Origin: Aurantiacibacter aquimixticola
Lineage (GTDB): Bacteria; Pseudomonadota; Alphaproteobacteria; Sphingomonadales; Sphingomonadaceae
Reading direction: 5' to 3'
NCBI RefSeq assembly: GCF_003605475.1
Contig: NZ_RAHX01000001.1
Coordinates: 558,001 to 622,000 of the forward strand
DNA: 64,000 bases
The notes under the pieces are model-generated. The model was not told the DNA's origin. It made no database searches and worked only from the letters and a program-made list of their open reading frames with translations. Within the stretch, counting starts at the first letter, position 1; every line of letters starts with the position of its first letter. Positions 26,616 through 35,749 of this stretch are shown one piece after another. A program made the position numbers and the translations under genes.

Positions 26616-28031
26616 CTAGATATGAATGACCCGATCATGGGCGTCCAGCACGCTTTCATGCATGCTTTCCGAAATGGTCGGATGCGGGAACACGGTCTGC
26701 ATCAACTCGGCCTCTGTCGTCTCGAGCGTCTTGCCGATCGTGTAGCCCTGGATCATCTCGGTGACCTCGGCGCCGATCATGTGCGCGCCGAGCAACTCGC
26801 CCGTCTTCGCGTCGAACACCGTCTTGGTGAAGCCCTCGGCCTCGCCCAGAGCGATGGCCTTGCCATTGCCGATGAAGGGAAAGTTGCCGACCTTCACCTC
26901 GTAGCCCGCTTCCTTGGCCTTCGCTTCGGTCAGCCCGACGCTGGCAATCTGCGGATGGCAATAGGTGCAGCCGGGAATCGCATCGCGATTCATCGGGTGC
27001 GGGTGGACGTCCTTGTTCCCGAGTTCCTGCGCGATGGCTTCGGCAGCGGTGACGCCCTCATGGCTCGCCTTGTGCGCCAGCCACGGGCCGGGGGTGCAGT
27101 CGCCGATGGCCCACAGGCCCTTGGACTTGGTGCGCCCGTAATCGTCGATCTGGATGAAACCGCGATCCATCTCGACCAGCTTTTCGAGGCCGACATTCTC
27201 GGTGTTGGGCCGGATGCCGATGGCGACGATGCAGTGGCTGAAGTCATGTTCGGCGACCTTGCCGTCCTTCGCCTTGATCTTCGCCTTCACGCCGCTGTCC
27301 GAGACCTTCAGATCTTCCACGCCCGCGCCGGTCATGATTTTCATGCCTTGCTTGGTGAGCGACTTCTGCAGGAAGGCGGAAACTTCGTGATCCTCCACCG
27401 GCACGATCCGGTCGAGCATTTCGACGACGGTAACTTCGGCGCCCATGTCGTTGTAGAAGCTTGCAAATTCGATACCGATCGCACCGCTGCCGATGACGAG
27501 CAGCTTTGTCGGTACCTCCTCCGGCACCATCGCGTGGCGGTAAGTCCAGACGCGCTTGCCGTCCGCCTTGGCGAAAGGCAGGTCGCGCGCCCTGGCCCCT
27601 GTGGCGACAATCACGTGCCTGGCGGTGAACTTCTCCTCGCCCTTCTCACCCTTCACGGTGAGCGAGGTCGGGCCGGTCAAAACGCCCTCCCCCATATGCA
27701 CGGCGATCTTGTTCTTCTTCATCAGCCCGGTGACGCCCTTATTGAGCTGGCTCGCCACCCCGCGGCTGCGCTTCACCACGGCGGCGAGATCCGCCTCGAT
27801 CTCGCCCGCGACCTTCAGGCCGTAATCCCCCGCATGCTCCATGAAGTGCTTGATCTCGGCCGAGCGGAGCAGCGCCTTGGTCGGGATGCATCCCCAGTTA
27901 AGGCAGATGCCGCCCAGCTTCTCCCGCTCGACGATGGCGGTCTTCAGGCCGAGTTGCGCGCAGCGGATCGCCGCGACGTAGCCTCCGGGGCCGGAACCGA
28001 GAACGATGACGTCGTAGGAGTTGTCAGCCAT
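26616..28031 (-). CDS. lpdA: Dihydrolipoamide dehydrogenase (E3)
   Basis: This FAD enzyme reoxidises lipoyl groups of 2-oxoacid dehydrogenase complexes, passing electrons to NAD+. In the 471-residue protein the FAD-binding VIVLGSGPGGYVAAIRCAQLG opens the sequence. The redox disulfide segment is GGICLNWGCIPTKALL, and the NAD-binding LLVIGSGAIGIEFASFY follows. The His-Glu catalytic pair lies in the C-terminal AHPHPTISE-like element, here FPHPTISESMHE. I start at MADNSYDVIV (ATG at 28031), preceded by AGGACA. It shares a strand with pdhC about 950 bases upstream but has its own candidate promoter. Confidence 0.96.
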   Translation of the reverse strand: MADNSYDVIVLGSGPGGYVAAIRCAQLGLKTAIVEREKLGGICLNWGCIPTKALLRSAEIKHFMEHAGDYGLKVAGEIEADLAAVVKRSRGVASQLNKGVTGLMKKNKIAVHMGEGVLTGPTSLTVKGEKGEEKFTARHVIVATGARARDLPFAKADGKRVWTYRHAMVPEEVPTKLLVIGSGAIGIEFASFYNDMGAEVTVVEMLDRIVPVEDHEVSAFLQKSLTKQGMKIMTGAGVEDLKVSDSGVKAKIKAKDGKVAEHDFSHCIVAIGIRPNTENVGLEKLVEMDRGFIQIDDYGRTKSKGLWAIGDCTPGPWLAHKASHEGVTAAEAIAQELGNKDVHPHPMNRDAIPGCTYCHPQIASVGLTEAKAKEAGYEVKVGNFPFIGNGKAIALGEAEGFTKTVFDAKTGELLGAHMIGAEVTEMIQGYTIGKTLETTEAELMQTVFPHPTISESMHESVLDAHDRVIHI

Positions 28032-28065
28032 GTGCTGTCCTGTTTTCAAGGGTTTGGGTCAGGGG

Positions 28066-28119
28066 GTGTGACAAGTGTGACAGTGTCCTGGAGTATAAAA
28101 GCCTGAGTACGTGTGACAC
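28066..28119 (-). promoter_or_regulatory. lpdA promoter with three GTGTGACA direct repeats
   Basis: On the minus strand GTGTCA (28119-28114) and TATACT (28097-28092) are 16 bases apart and match the sigma-70 consensus well, 60-odd bases upstream of the lpdA start. On the plus strand the 8-mer GTGTGACA occurs three times, at 28066, 28075 and 28111. The third overlaps the -35; the first two are nine bases apart just downstream of the expected transcript start. This looks like an operator set of an unidentified regulator. Confidence 0.5.
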
Positions 28120-28205
28120 GCCGAAAATGGGATACGCGGAAGAGGCGAAAGAGCGTTTCATCGCCTGCACTTGTGGCATCCCGAACGGCGTAGGAAAGCG
28201 CGTTT

Positions 28206-28577
28206 TCATGCCGCATCCACCGCGCGCGGTTTGCCGTGATCGTCCACCGCGACGAAGGTGAAGCTGGCGGAGGTCACGAGTTCCTCGTCTTCCGAATGCC
28301 GCTCGCGGCGATAGGCATCGGTGGCGATGACCATGCTTGTGCGGCCGACCTTGGTGATCTCGGCATAGACGGAGACTTCGTCCCCCACCTTCACCGGCTT
28401 GTGAAATTCGACGCCATCCATCGCGACGGTGACCGCCCTGCCCTTCGCCCGCCGAGCAGCGACAAGCCCCGCGCCCGAGTCCATCAGGCTCATCAGCCAG
28501 CCGCCGAAGATATCGCCATAGGCATTGGCATCGGCAGGCATGGCGGTGACGCGGATGGCGGGGTTGCGATCAGACAC
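28206..28577 (-). CDS. Hotdog-fold acyl-CoA thioesterase (YciA family)
   Basis: The 123-residue single hotdog domain hydrolyses acyl-CoA thioesters. The family core PADANAYGDIFGGWLMSLMDSGAG carries the catalytic aspartate in the MDSGAG helix. The partner stretch VEFHKPVKVGDEVSVYAEITKVGRTSM follows. The chain length preferred is not evident. The ATG at 28577 lies eight bases inside the end of the membrane-protein gene upstream, so it is probably cotranscribed with pdhC and that gene. Confidence 0.9.
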   Translation of the reverse strand: MSDRNPAIRVTAMPADANAYGDIFGGWLMSLMDSGAGLVAARRAKGRAVTVAMDGVEFHKPVKVGDEVSVYAEITKVGRTSMVIATDAYRRERHSEDEELVTSASFTFVAVDDHGKPRAVDAA

Positions 28578-28986
28578 GACTGGCTTTTCTTACGTAGAGC
28601 GCGGCGGAAAGCACGAAGGCGCAAACACTGGCGACTACATGCTCGAACACAGCGCCTTGGATGTGAGAAACCGTCACCGAAACGCCGGTCGCTATCGCAG
28701 CGGTCGCGACGATATCAGCAAGAGTGGTGCTCTTCAGCGCGTCTGCCAAAAATGCTCGCAGGAGCCCGAACAGCCAGACCGGAAGCGCCAGAGATATCAC
28801 GACCAACGCAAAGCTTGACGGCAGAGCGATCAGGCCGAGCACCAAGGTCATCCCCCAATCCGCGGCCCTTAACGAAGGATCATTCAAGATCAACGCAGCG
28901 ACCACCAAGATCGCTCCTGGTATCGACGCGAAAAGAACTGCCCCGACCCTTTGCGCATTTAACATTTGTTGCGCGTTGGTGCTCAA
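28570..28986 (-). CDS. Four-helix membrane protein of unknown function
   Basis: The 138-residue protein has hydrophobic segments near residues 14-34, 43-70 (broad), 85-105 and 110-130, giving three or four helices, and a basic C terminus (YVRKASRV). I recognise no family. The start is a TTG whose last bases form the pdhC stop (TTGA overlap), and its end overlaps the thioesterase start, so it is embedded in the pdhC operon. It is likely an inner-membrane protein. Confidence 0.65.
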   Translation of the reverse strand: MSTNAQQMLNAQRVGAVLFASIPGAILVVAALILNDPSLRAADWGMTLVLGLIALPSSFALVVISLALPVWLFGLLRAFLADALKSTTLADIVATAAIATGVSVTVSHIQGAVFEHVVASVCAFVLSAALYVRKASRV

Positions 28987-30281
28987 GCCACCAGCCCCAG
29001 CGGTGCCTCGATCATTTCCTTGAACGCTTTCATCAGCTGCGCTCCGTCCGCGCCGTCGATGGCGCGGTGGTCGAAGCTGCCGGTGGCGCTCATCACGCTC
29101 GCCACGCGCAGGGCGTCGTCGACCACATAGGGCCGCTTGTCGCCTGCGCCGATGGCCATGATCATGCCCTGGGGCGGATTGATGACCGCTTCGAACTGCT
29201 TGATGCCGAACATGCCCATGTTGGAAAGGCTGGCCGTGCCGCCCTGATACTCCTCGGGCGCCAGCTTGCCTTCCTTTGCGCGGCCCGCAAGATCCTTCAT
29301 TTCGGTCGAAATCTTGCTCACCGCCTTGCTGCCCGCATCGGTGACGATCGGTGTGATCAGGCCGTTCGGGATGCTGACCGCCACCGAAACATCGGCGCGG
29401 CTGAACTTGAGCATGGTGTCACCGGCAAACTGCACGTTGCAGGCTGGCACGGCTTCGAGCGATTTGCCCAGTGCCTTGATCATCAGATCGTTAACCGACA
29501 GCTTCACGCCTTGCGGTTCGAGCGCGGCGTTCAGCTCGCCGCGCAGCTTGAGCAGCGCATCGAGGCGAATATCGACCGTGAGGTAGATATGCGGCACCTG
29601 CTGCTTGCTCTCCGTCAGGCGGCGCGCGATCGTCTTGCGCATCGAGCTAAGCTTCTCGACCTCGTGCGGGATGCTGAAGTCCTGCGCTTCCGTCGGCGCA
29701 GCAGCAGATGTAGGCGTGGGCGCGGCGGCGGACGGAGCGGGCGCGGCAGCTCCGGTCTCAGCACCTTCGACGTCGGCTTTCACGATCCGACCGTTCGGGC
29801 CGGAGCCCTTCAGGCTGGACAGATCGACGCCTTTCTGCTCGGCAATACGCTTGGCGAGCGGGGATGCCACGATGCGATCTCCGCCGGACGCGGCGGGCGC
29901 TGGCGTGCGCGCGGGCTCGGCACTCTCGCGCGGTTCGGCCTTGGCAGGCTCGGCAGGCGCTTCGCTCTTGTCCTCGCTCGAAGCAGGCGTCGGAGCCGGG
30001 GCGGCACCACCGGCAGGCTCGACATCGCTCACATCCTCGCCCTCTTCGGCAAGCGTGGCGATGATCGTCCCAACCTGAACACCTTCGGTGCCTTCGTCGA
30101 CCTGGATATGCGCAATCGTACCTTCATCCACGGCTTCAAATTCCATCGTGGCCTTGTCGGTCTCGATCTCGGCCATGATGTCGCCGGAGCTGACCTTGTC
30201 TCCCACCTTCACCAGCCACTTGGCCAGCGTGCCTTCCTCCATCGTGGGCGAAAGGGCGGGCATCTGGATCGCGATGGGCAT
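28983..30281 (-). CDS. pdhC: Dihydrolipoamide acetyltransferase, E2 of pyruvate dehydrogenase
   Basis: The 432-residue protein has one N-terminal lipoyl domain with the lipoylated lysine in [10 protein letters not shown] (near residue 42). An Ala/Pro/Glu-rich linker leads to the peripheral subunit-binding domain ([20 protein letters not shown]), then a second linker. The catalytic acetyltransferase domain ends with the [11 protein letters not shown] active-site motif. It transfers acetyl groups from E1 to CoA in acetyl-CoA formation. LipA (4874) makes its cofactor and LpdA (26616) reoxidises it. The E1 genes pdhA and pdhB are not in the window, which is a common alphaproteobacterial split. 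Confidence 0.96.
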   Translation of the reverse strand: MPIAIQMPALSPTMEEGTLAKWLVKVGDKVSSGDIMAEIETDKATMEFEAVDEGTIAHIQVDEGTEGVQVGTIIATLAEEGEDVSDVEPAGGAAPAPTPASSEDKSEAPAEPAKAEPRESAEPARTPAPAASGGDRIVASPLAKRIAEQKGVDLSSLKGSGPNGRIVKADVEGAETGAAAPAPSAAAPTPTSAAAPTEAQDFSIPHEVEKLSSMRKTIARRLTESKQQVPHIYLTVDIRLDALLKLRGELNAALEPQGVKLSVNDLMIKALGKSLEAVPACNVQFAGDTMLKFSRADVSVAVSIPNGLITPIVTDAGSKAVSKISTEMKDLAGRAKEGKLAPEEYQGGTASLSNMGMFGIKQFEAVINPPQGMIMAIGAGDKRPYVVDDALRVASVMSATGSFDHRAIDGADGAQLMKAFKEMIEAPLGLVA

Positions 30282-30413
30282 GGAAGAGGTCGGCTCCCTG
30301 TAAATGGTCGGTCGTTGCGCCGTTCATTGGCCAATTTGCACAGCTTGAGCAAGGCATCTTGCCTATGACGCAGTTTCGCCCGATACCCAATGGCCGGGAG
30401 CGGGGAAATACGA

Positions 30414-30866
30414 ATGCGCGTCTATCTGGTAATTATCGACGAAACCGAGGAAGCGCGCGTCGCGTTGCGTTTTGCAGCGCGCCGTGCGGCGAAGACGGGC
30501 GGCATGGTCAATATCCTCGCGCTCGTGCCCCGGCAGGCGTTCAACGCGTTCGGCACGGTGCAGGAGACAATCGAGGAAGAGGCGCGGGACCGGGCCGAAG
30601 TCCTCGCCAGCAGTGCGGCCGGTGAGCTCGCCTACGAGAGCGGGAAGATGCCGCAGATTTCCGTACGCGTCGGCGACGGCAAGGGCGTCATCGCGGAATA
30701 CCTCGAAGAACATCCCGAAGTCGCCGCCCTCGTCCTCGCCGCGGCGAAGGATGGTGCGCCCGGCCCGCTGGTGTCCCATTTCTCCAGCAATGCCGGCGCG
30801 CTCACCTGCCCGCTCTTCATCATCCCGGGCGGACTTTCACAGGAAGAGATCGACAGGTTGAGCTAG
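30414..30866 (+). CDS. Universal-stress-family protein
   Basis: The 150-residue protein has the alpha/beta UspA-like pattern: an opening strand MRVYLVIIDETEEARVALRFA, then a strand-helix unit with VNILALVP, and a late nucleotide-fold segment VAALVLAAAKDGAPGPLVSHF. The classical G-2x-G-9x-G-S/T ATP-binding motif is degenerate, so ATP binding is uncertain. The start at 30414 is supported by GGGGAA upstream; an upstream in-frame ATG at 30390 lacks such a site. It is divergent from pdhC (132-base gap) and its end overlaps the convergent peroxiredoxin gene by four bases. Confidence 0.8.
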   Translation: MRVYLVIIDETEEARVALRFAARRAAKTGGMVNILALVPRQAFNAFGTVQETIEEEARDRAEVLASSAAGELAYESGKMPQISVRVGDGKGVIAEYLEEHPEVAALVLAAAKDGAPGPLVSHFSSNAGALTCPLFIIPGGLSQEEIDRLS

Positions 30867-31378
30867 GTCAACGTGCCCCGCGTCGGGTAGTCGTTCTTCA
30901 TCGTGTAATCCAAACCTTCGAGGAGCTGGTCGAGGTCGGGCCGGGTGAAAGGCGCATTCTGCGTTTCCGCGAAATGCAGGGTCATGTCGGGCTTGAGAAG
31001 GAACAGGCCGGGTTCGGAAAACACCTCGGGCTCGTCGCTGCCCTCGCGCTTTTCGGAGATGTAGAGACCCCAGCGGCGCGCTTCGTCTTCGCCGAGATCG
31101 TAGACCAGCGGGAGGTCGTGCGTGTTCCACTCGCTATCGACATGCATCGCCCGATCTTCCTTATCCATCGAGATGGCAAAGACGTTGATGCCGCGATTGG
31201 TGAAGTCTTCCAGCCGTCCGCCCAGCTCTTCCAGATAGTTCTTGCAGATCGGGCAGTGCTTGCCGCGATAGAACACCAGCATGGTGAAGTTCTCGGGCTC
31301 CTGCTTGGACAGGTGGAAGCGCGCGTCGATGGTCAGCGGCAGATCGATATCGGGGGTTTTCTCACCGGGCTTGAGCAT
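30863..31378 (-). CDS. Peroxiredoxin-like AhpC/TSA protein
   Basis: This 171-residue thioredoxin-fold protein begins MLKPGEKTPDIDLPLTIDAR and has the active-site region LVFYRGKHCPICKNYLEELGG. The cysteine pair is CPIC, where typical peroxiredoxins have a TxxC peroxidatic site. It therefore resembles the redoxin branch with a CxxC motif. It probably reduces peroxides or acts as a thiol-disulfide factor in the cytosol, as no signal peptide is seen. rnr lies upstream on the same strand with a 46-base gap. Confidence 0.88.
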   Translation of the reverse strand: MLKPGEKTPDIDLPLTIDARFHLSKQEPENFTMLVFYRGKHCPICKNYLEELGGRLEDFTNRGINVFAISMDKEDRAMHVDSEWNTHDLPLVYDLGEDEARRWGLYISEKREGSDEPEVFSEPGLFLLKPDMTLHFAETQNAPFTRPDLDQLLEGLDYTMKNDYPTRGTLT

Positions 31379-31424
31379 GAAATTCTCCTTTCCCGGTCAA
31401 TGAGGCGGGCGCGCTAGCGTTCCG

Positions 31425-33707
31425 CTATTTCTTCCGCCCCCGCCCTTGGTGGCGCACATTGCCGGGACGTCTGCGCTTCCCGACCTGATGCTTGCCCTTG
31501 CGATCCTTACGCGGCGATTGCGGGCGTTTGCCGCGTGGCTCTACCCTCTGCGCGCCGCTGGCTCCTTCCGGCAGCTCGAATTTCAGGGCGCCTGTCAGCG
31601 GATTGGCTTCCCCCAGTCGTAGGTCGAGCACGTCGCCCACGGCGAAGGTCGTACCGCTCTGCTCTCCGACCAGCGCGTGGGCGCCCTCGTCGTGCCGGAA
31701 ATATTCGCGGCCCAGCGTGCTGATGGGAACCAGCCCGTCCCCTCCGAGGCCGACGATGGTAGCGAAGAACCCGAAGCTCTGCACGCCGGTGATCCGGCAG
31801 GAAAAGACTTCGCCGACGCGCGCGGAAAGCCAGGCGGCGACATAGCGGTCCACCGTGTCGCGCTCCGCTTCCATGGCGCGGCGTTCGGTGACGCTGATCG
31901 CGTCGGTGATCTTGCCGAGATCGGCGCGGTCGCGGTCCGCAAGGCCGCTGCTGTCGGGGATGCGCCCCTTTGGCGCGGGCTGTTCCAGATCGAAGGCATC
32001 GACCAGCGCGCGGTGCACCAGCAGATCCGCATATCGGCGAATGGGCGACGTGAAATGCGCATAGCTGCCGAGCGCGAGGCCGAAATGACCGGCATTCTGC
32101 GGACCGTAATAGGCCTGCGTCTGGCTGCGCAGCACCGCTTCCATAACCAGCGCCTTTTCAGCGGGATCACCGATGTCCTTCAGCATCCGGTTGAAGAGGC
32201 CCGGCGTGATGACCTGGCCCAGAGCCAGTTTCTTGCCCATGCTGTCGAAATATTCGCGCAGAGCGATCAGCTTCTCGCGCGTGGGCTGCTCGTGGATGCG
32301 ATAGACGATGGGCTGCGCCTTGCTTTCCAGCGCCTTGGCCGCCGCGACATTGGCGGCGATCATGAAATCCTCGACCACGCGATGCGCGTCGAGTCGTTCG
32401 CGCACGGCGATTTCTTCAATCCGCCCTTGATCATCCAGCTTCACACGGCGTTCGGGCAGGTCGAGGTCGAGCGGATCGCGGTCGCTGCGAGCACCGGCAA
32501 GCAGTTTCCAGGCGCTCCAGAGGTTCTGCAGGTTTTCCGAAGCATCGCCGGCATCGATGCGGGCTTGCGCATCTTCATAGGCAATCGTTTCCGCGATGCG
32601 GACGATGGCGCGAGTGAAGCGCCAATCGGTGACGCGGCCCTTCTTGTCGATCGATAGATGGCAGGCCATTGCCGCCCGGTCCTCGCCCTCTTTCAGCGAG
32701 CAGACGTCGGCGGAAAGCACTTCTGGCAGCATCGGCACGACGCGATCCGGGAAATAGACGGAGTTGCCGCGTTTCCTCGCCTCGCGGTCCAGCTTGCTGC
32801 CGGGGCGGACGTAGAAAGACACGTCGGCAATGGCGACCAGCGCTTCATAGCCGCCCTTCCCGTCCGGCTCCGCCCAGATTGCATCGTCATGATCGCGCGC
32901 ATCGGCGGGGTCGATTGCCACGATGGGCAGGTGCCGCAAATCCTCCCGCTTTTCTTCGGAAAGCGGCAGTTTTGCGGCAAGCTTTGCTTCGTCCAGCACC
33001 TCTTGCGGGAAGACATGGGGGATGCCGAATTTGTGAATTGCGATGAGGCTGTAGCTCTTCGGCGCTAGCGGGTCGCCGAGCACCTCCACGACTTTCACGC
33101 CGGAGTTGCGCCCCCGGCCGATCGGCTCCGCCAGCACGAGCTGGCCCGTTTCGGCCTCGCCACGATCGCTGACGCGCGCGGAAGTCCTAATCTTCTTGTC
33201 GACCGGTGCGAGCCAGACCTTGCCGCTGGCGTCGATCTCGATGATGCCGAGCATCGCGCCCTCGGCATCGGGCAGCTTCTTCATCGGGTGAGCGATCCAG
33301 CCCTTCCCCGCCTCTTCCGTGCGCGCGAGAATGCGGTCGCCCTTGCGCAGCGCAGCCTGCTTCTTTTTCTCGATTATGCGCAGGCGCGGCGGGGCGCTGC
33401 CATCGTCGGGGTTCCAGCTTTCGGGAATGGCGTAGGCATCGCCCTCATCGATCTCGACCACGCGCAGCACGGTGACCTTCGGCACGCCGCCCATGCGGTG
33501 ATAGCTGCTTTTCCTGCCGTCGATCAGGCCTTCCTCGGCCATGTCCTTCAGCAGCGCCTTCAGCGCGATCTTTTCCTGCCCCTTGAGGCGGAAATGCTTG
33601 CCGATCTCCCGCTTGCCCGCGGGGCCGTCGGTGGTCTTCATGAATTCGAGTATCTGGTCTTTCGAGGGAAGTCCCTGGAATTTCTTGGTGTTCTGTTTTC
33701 TGTTCAT
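31425..33707 (-). CDS. rnr: Ribonuclease R
   Basis: This 760-residue 3'-5' exoribonuclease degrades structured RNA. An N-terminal winged-helix segment (QILEFMKTTDGPAGKREIGKHF) precedes the cold-shock domains. The RNB catalytic core shows IDPADARDHDDAIWAE with the four metal-binding aspartates, and later GLALGSYAHFTSPIRRYADLL. An S1 domain follows (VGEVFSCRITGVQSFGFFATI). The C terminus is a basic tail rich in Lys, Arg and Gly, probably for RNA binding. Length and order fit the family. Confidence 0.96.
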   Translation of the reverse strand: MNRKQNTKKFQGLPSKDQILEFMKTTDGPAGKREIGKHFRLKGQEKIALKALLKDMAEEGLIDGRKSSYHRMGGVPKVTVLRVVEIDEGDAYAIPESWNPDDGSAPPRLRIIEKKKQAALRKGDRILARTEEAGKGWIAHPMKKLPDAEGAMLGIIEIDASGKVWLAPVDKKIRTSARVSDRGEAETGQLVLAEPIGRGRNSGVKVVEVLGDPLAPKSYSLIAIHKFGIPHVFPQEVLDEAKLAAKLPLSEEKREDLRHLPIVAIDPADARDHDDAIWAEPDGKGGYEALVAIADVSFYVRPGSKLDREARKRGNSVYFPDRVVPMLPEVLSADVCSLKEGEDRAAMACHLSIDKKGRVTDWRFTRAIVRIAETIAYEDAQARIDAGDASENLQNLWSAWKLLAGARSDRDPLDLDLPERRVKLDDQGRIEEIAVRERLDAHRVVEDFMIAANVAAAKALESKAQPIVYRIHEQPTREKLIALREYFDSMGKKLALGQVITPGLFNRMLKDIGDPAEKALVMEAVLRSQTQAYYGPQNAGHFGLALGSYAHFTSPIRRYADLLVHRALVDAFDLEQPAPKGRIPDSSGLADRDRADLGKITDAISVTERRAMEAERDTVDRYVAAWLSARVGEVFSCRITGVQSFGFFATIVGLGGDGLVPISTLGREYFRHDEGAHALVGEQSGTTFAVGDVLDLRLGEANPLTGALKFELPEGASGAQRVEPRGKRPQSPRKDRKGKHQVGKRRRPGNVRHQGRGRKK

Positions 33708-33725
33708 GGCCCGCTATATGGGCGC

Positions 33726-35120
33726 TCAATCCTCGCTGTCGACTGGCAGGGGATAGAAAGCGCCTCCGGGCACGGCGCTGGAAACTGGGCTGCAGACCGG
33801 GCCAAAGGTGCACGCAGCGATGCCAAAGATCCAATCGTCGGCACGAACCGGTACGATTTTTTCAATCATAGACCCAACGGGACGTTCTGCTCCACTGGCC
33901 GATGTCTCAAAACTCAAAATCATGCCTTCGCCTTCGCGCCAGTGCGGTTCGTCGGTTCGACGTTTTACGATGACATAATAACCTGCTCCGTCGACGTGCT
34001 CCCATTGCAGCTGTGTGTCAGTCCTTACCGCGCCATTGGCCGATAGGACGGGCGGCATCGGCGCGCGTGCCAGCCGATCCAGCGCGCGCATATTAAGCTG
34101 GCTTGCACGGGTGAGATAGGTCCAGTCGAGCTCGTCAACCGTGTCGCCATAGGTCGTGCCGCCCTCGACACGCAGGTCCTGATGCTGGTGTTCGTAATCC
34201 TCGACGGCGACAGTCACGCGAACGGCGGGGTAGCCTCGGTCCAGGAATGGGATCTGGTCCCCGCCGCGCCCCATCCGGTCGGTCCGCCAGATCTGTCGCA
34301 CTTGCATGCCGTCGGGATAGTCCTCGGCTACATCGGCCAGCCAGCGTGAGAGATTGCGGCCAGGAGAATCGTTCTCCCCGCCGAAACGCCGCTGGCGCGC
34401 GCGAAGCCGTTCAGTCGAGTCCGCCCGCAGCCCCTCCGAGAACACACGTACGTGCTCGGCATCGCAGAAACCGTCCGACCCGCAGCTATTGCCGATCATG
34501 TCGTTGTTGAGCACGGCTTTCACCGTCATGCCCTGCTCGCCGACCCAGTCCGCAAGGATACCCGCGCCGTATAGGCCCTGCTCCTCGCCGGTCAGCAGGG
34601 CGTATATGATCGTCGAGGGATATTGGCGCTGCGACAGGATGCGCGCGGCTTCCAGCACCATGACACTGCCCGAGCCATCGTCATTGGCACCTGGAGCGGC
34701 ATCGGTGGCATTGAGCGGATCGGTGACGCGGCTGTCATAATGCGCCTGCACGATGATCACCTCGTCGGGCCGCTCCACGCCGCGCTGGATGGCGACGGCG
34801 TTGCGCACCAGCGTATCCTGCGGAATGCGACGACCATCGGCCTCCACCACCCTGCCGATCGGCATCACATCGAGGCAATTGCCGCATGTATCAGAAATCC
34901 GCGCGAACTCGGCAAGTGCCCAGTCCACTGCCGCGCCGATGCCGCGCTCGGGATCGGTCTGGGATGACAGCGTGTGGCGCGTGCCGAAACCGACGATCGT
35001 GTCCATGTCCGCGCGCAGCCGCTCTTCCGACACTTCGAGGCCGGGGTCGTCGGTTTGCTGGGCGATGGCGGGGCTGGCGAAAGCGACGGAGAATGCCGCG
35101 AGCATAATGGAATAGCGCAT
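33726..35120 (-). CDS. Secreted M28-family metallopeptidase
   Basis: The 464-residue precursor has a signal peptide cut near SPAIAQQ. The two-zinc aminopeptidase fold shows the expected ligands: VQAHYDSR (His), GANDDGSGS (bridging Asp), LLTGEEQGLYG (catalytic and ligand Glu), LNNDMIG (Asp) and a late histidine in YEHQHQDL. The C-terminal ~90 residues form a beta-rich domain with YYVIVKRR, probably fibronectin-like. It should cleave peptides in the periplasm or outside. I start at MRYSIMLAAF (ATG at 35120); the open frame upstream adds 27 residues that would bury the signal peptide. Confidence 0.88.
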   Translation of the reverse strand: MRYSIMLAAFSVAFASPAIAQQTDDPGLEVSEERLRADMDTIVGFGTRHTLSSQTDPERGIGAAVDWALAEFARISDTCGNCLDVMPIGRVVEADGRRIPQDTLVRNAVAIQRGVERPDEVIIVQAHYDSRVTDPLNATDAAPGANDDGSGSVMVLEAARILSQRQYPSTIIYALLTGEEQGLYGAGILADWVGEQGMTVKAVLNNDMIGNSCGSDGFCDAEHVRVFSEGLRADSTERLRARQRRFGGENDSPGRNLSRWLADVAEDYPDGMQVRQIWRTDRMGRGGDQIPFLDRGYPAVRVTVAVEDYEHQHQDLRVEGGTTYGDTVDELDWTYLTRASQLNMRALDRLARAPMPPVLSANGAVRTDTQLQWEHVDGAGYYVIVKRRTDEPHWREGEGMILSFETSASGAERPVGSMIEKIVPVRADDWIFGIAACTFGPVCSPVSSAVPGGAFYPLPVDSED

Positions 35121-35163
35121 CGCCGCAGCATTGCGCCGCCCAGCGACTTTGGCAAGCGCGCTG

Positions 35164-35745
35164 TCAGGTCGCGGGCGGCTCGCCATAGCTGTTCGGCCCA
35201 TCCTGCGACTTCATAATTCCGAATATGAGAACGAACAGAATTGCGAGCCAGCCACAAATGCTGGACCAGTGGAACATCAAGTCCGCCTGCATGGCTTGTA
35301 ATTCCGCCTGGTTTTGCGCCGCAGCGAACATCGCGGCGACCTGTTCGAGCAGCACGATCGATCCGATGATGGCCGCGATCTGCAAGGCGATCGGCGCCAG
35401 CGCCAACCAGCCGGAAAAGCCTGCGTCGTGCAATCTGCGCACGAAAGCGGCAGCGATCAGAGCGATGATGAGCAAGGAAATGGCGGCGGAGATATACGCG
35501 GTGGCACCGAAGCCTTCGCCCATCGCCTCGAACACCTCGCCCTCGATCTGGGCCGCGTCGGCTCCGGCCTGCGCCCCGTCCATCGCGGCACCCAAGGTCT
35601 GAATGAGCATGGGGATCGAAGCGAGCAGGCCAAGAACGAATTGCAGCACGACGATGAAGAGAACCCACCACCAGAACGTCGCGCGGCCGTCCCGGCCGGA
35701 AAAGTCTGTCAGATGCGCGAAGCAGTATTTGATGGCATCGAACAC
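35164..35745 (-). CDS. DUF805 membrane protein
   Basis: The protein has about 193 residues and four helices. The family marks are FSGRDGRATFWWWVLF right after a short N-terminal segment and RRLHDAGFSGWLAL in the middle, as in E. coli YhaH/YhaI. The function of the family is not established. I prefer the GTG at 35745 (MFDAIKYCFAHLTDFSGR) because it gives the usual 14 residues before the FxGR motif. A TTG at 35766 would overlap proS by 17 bases. The end of the protein is hydrophilic (KSQDGPNSYGEPPAT). Confidence 0.85.
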   Translation of the reverse strand: MFDAIKYCFAHLTDFSGRDGRATFWWWVLFIVVLQFVLGLLASIPMLIQTLGAAMDGAQAGADAAQIEGEVFEAMGEGFGATAYISAAISLLIIALIAAAFVRRLHDAGFSGWLALAPIALQIAAIIGSIVLLEQVAAMFAAAQNQAELQAMQADLMFHWSSICGWLAILFVLIFGIMKSQDGPNSYGEPPAT

Positions 35746-35749
35746 GCCC

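Noticed and set aside
28024..28209. 61-codon frame upstream of lpdA
   Set aside because: It spans the lpdA promoter and repeats, has no ribosome-binding site and no protein-like composition.
30326..30335. Palindrome ATTGGCCAAT between pdhC and the stress-protein gene
   Set aside because: A single 10-base palindrome without spacing or motif context; likely chance.
28236..30368. 710-codon open frame on the plus strand
   Set aside because: It is the antisense of the thioesterase, membrane protein and pdhC genes; the translation is His/Arg/Gly-rich without any motif.
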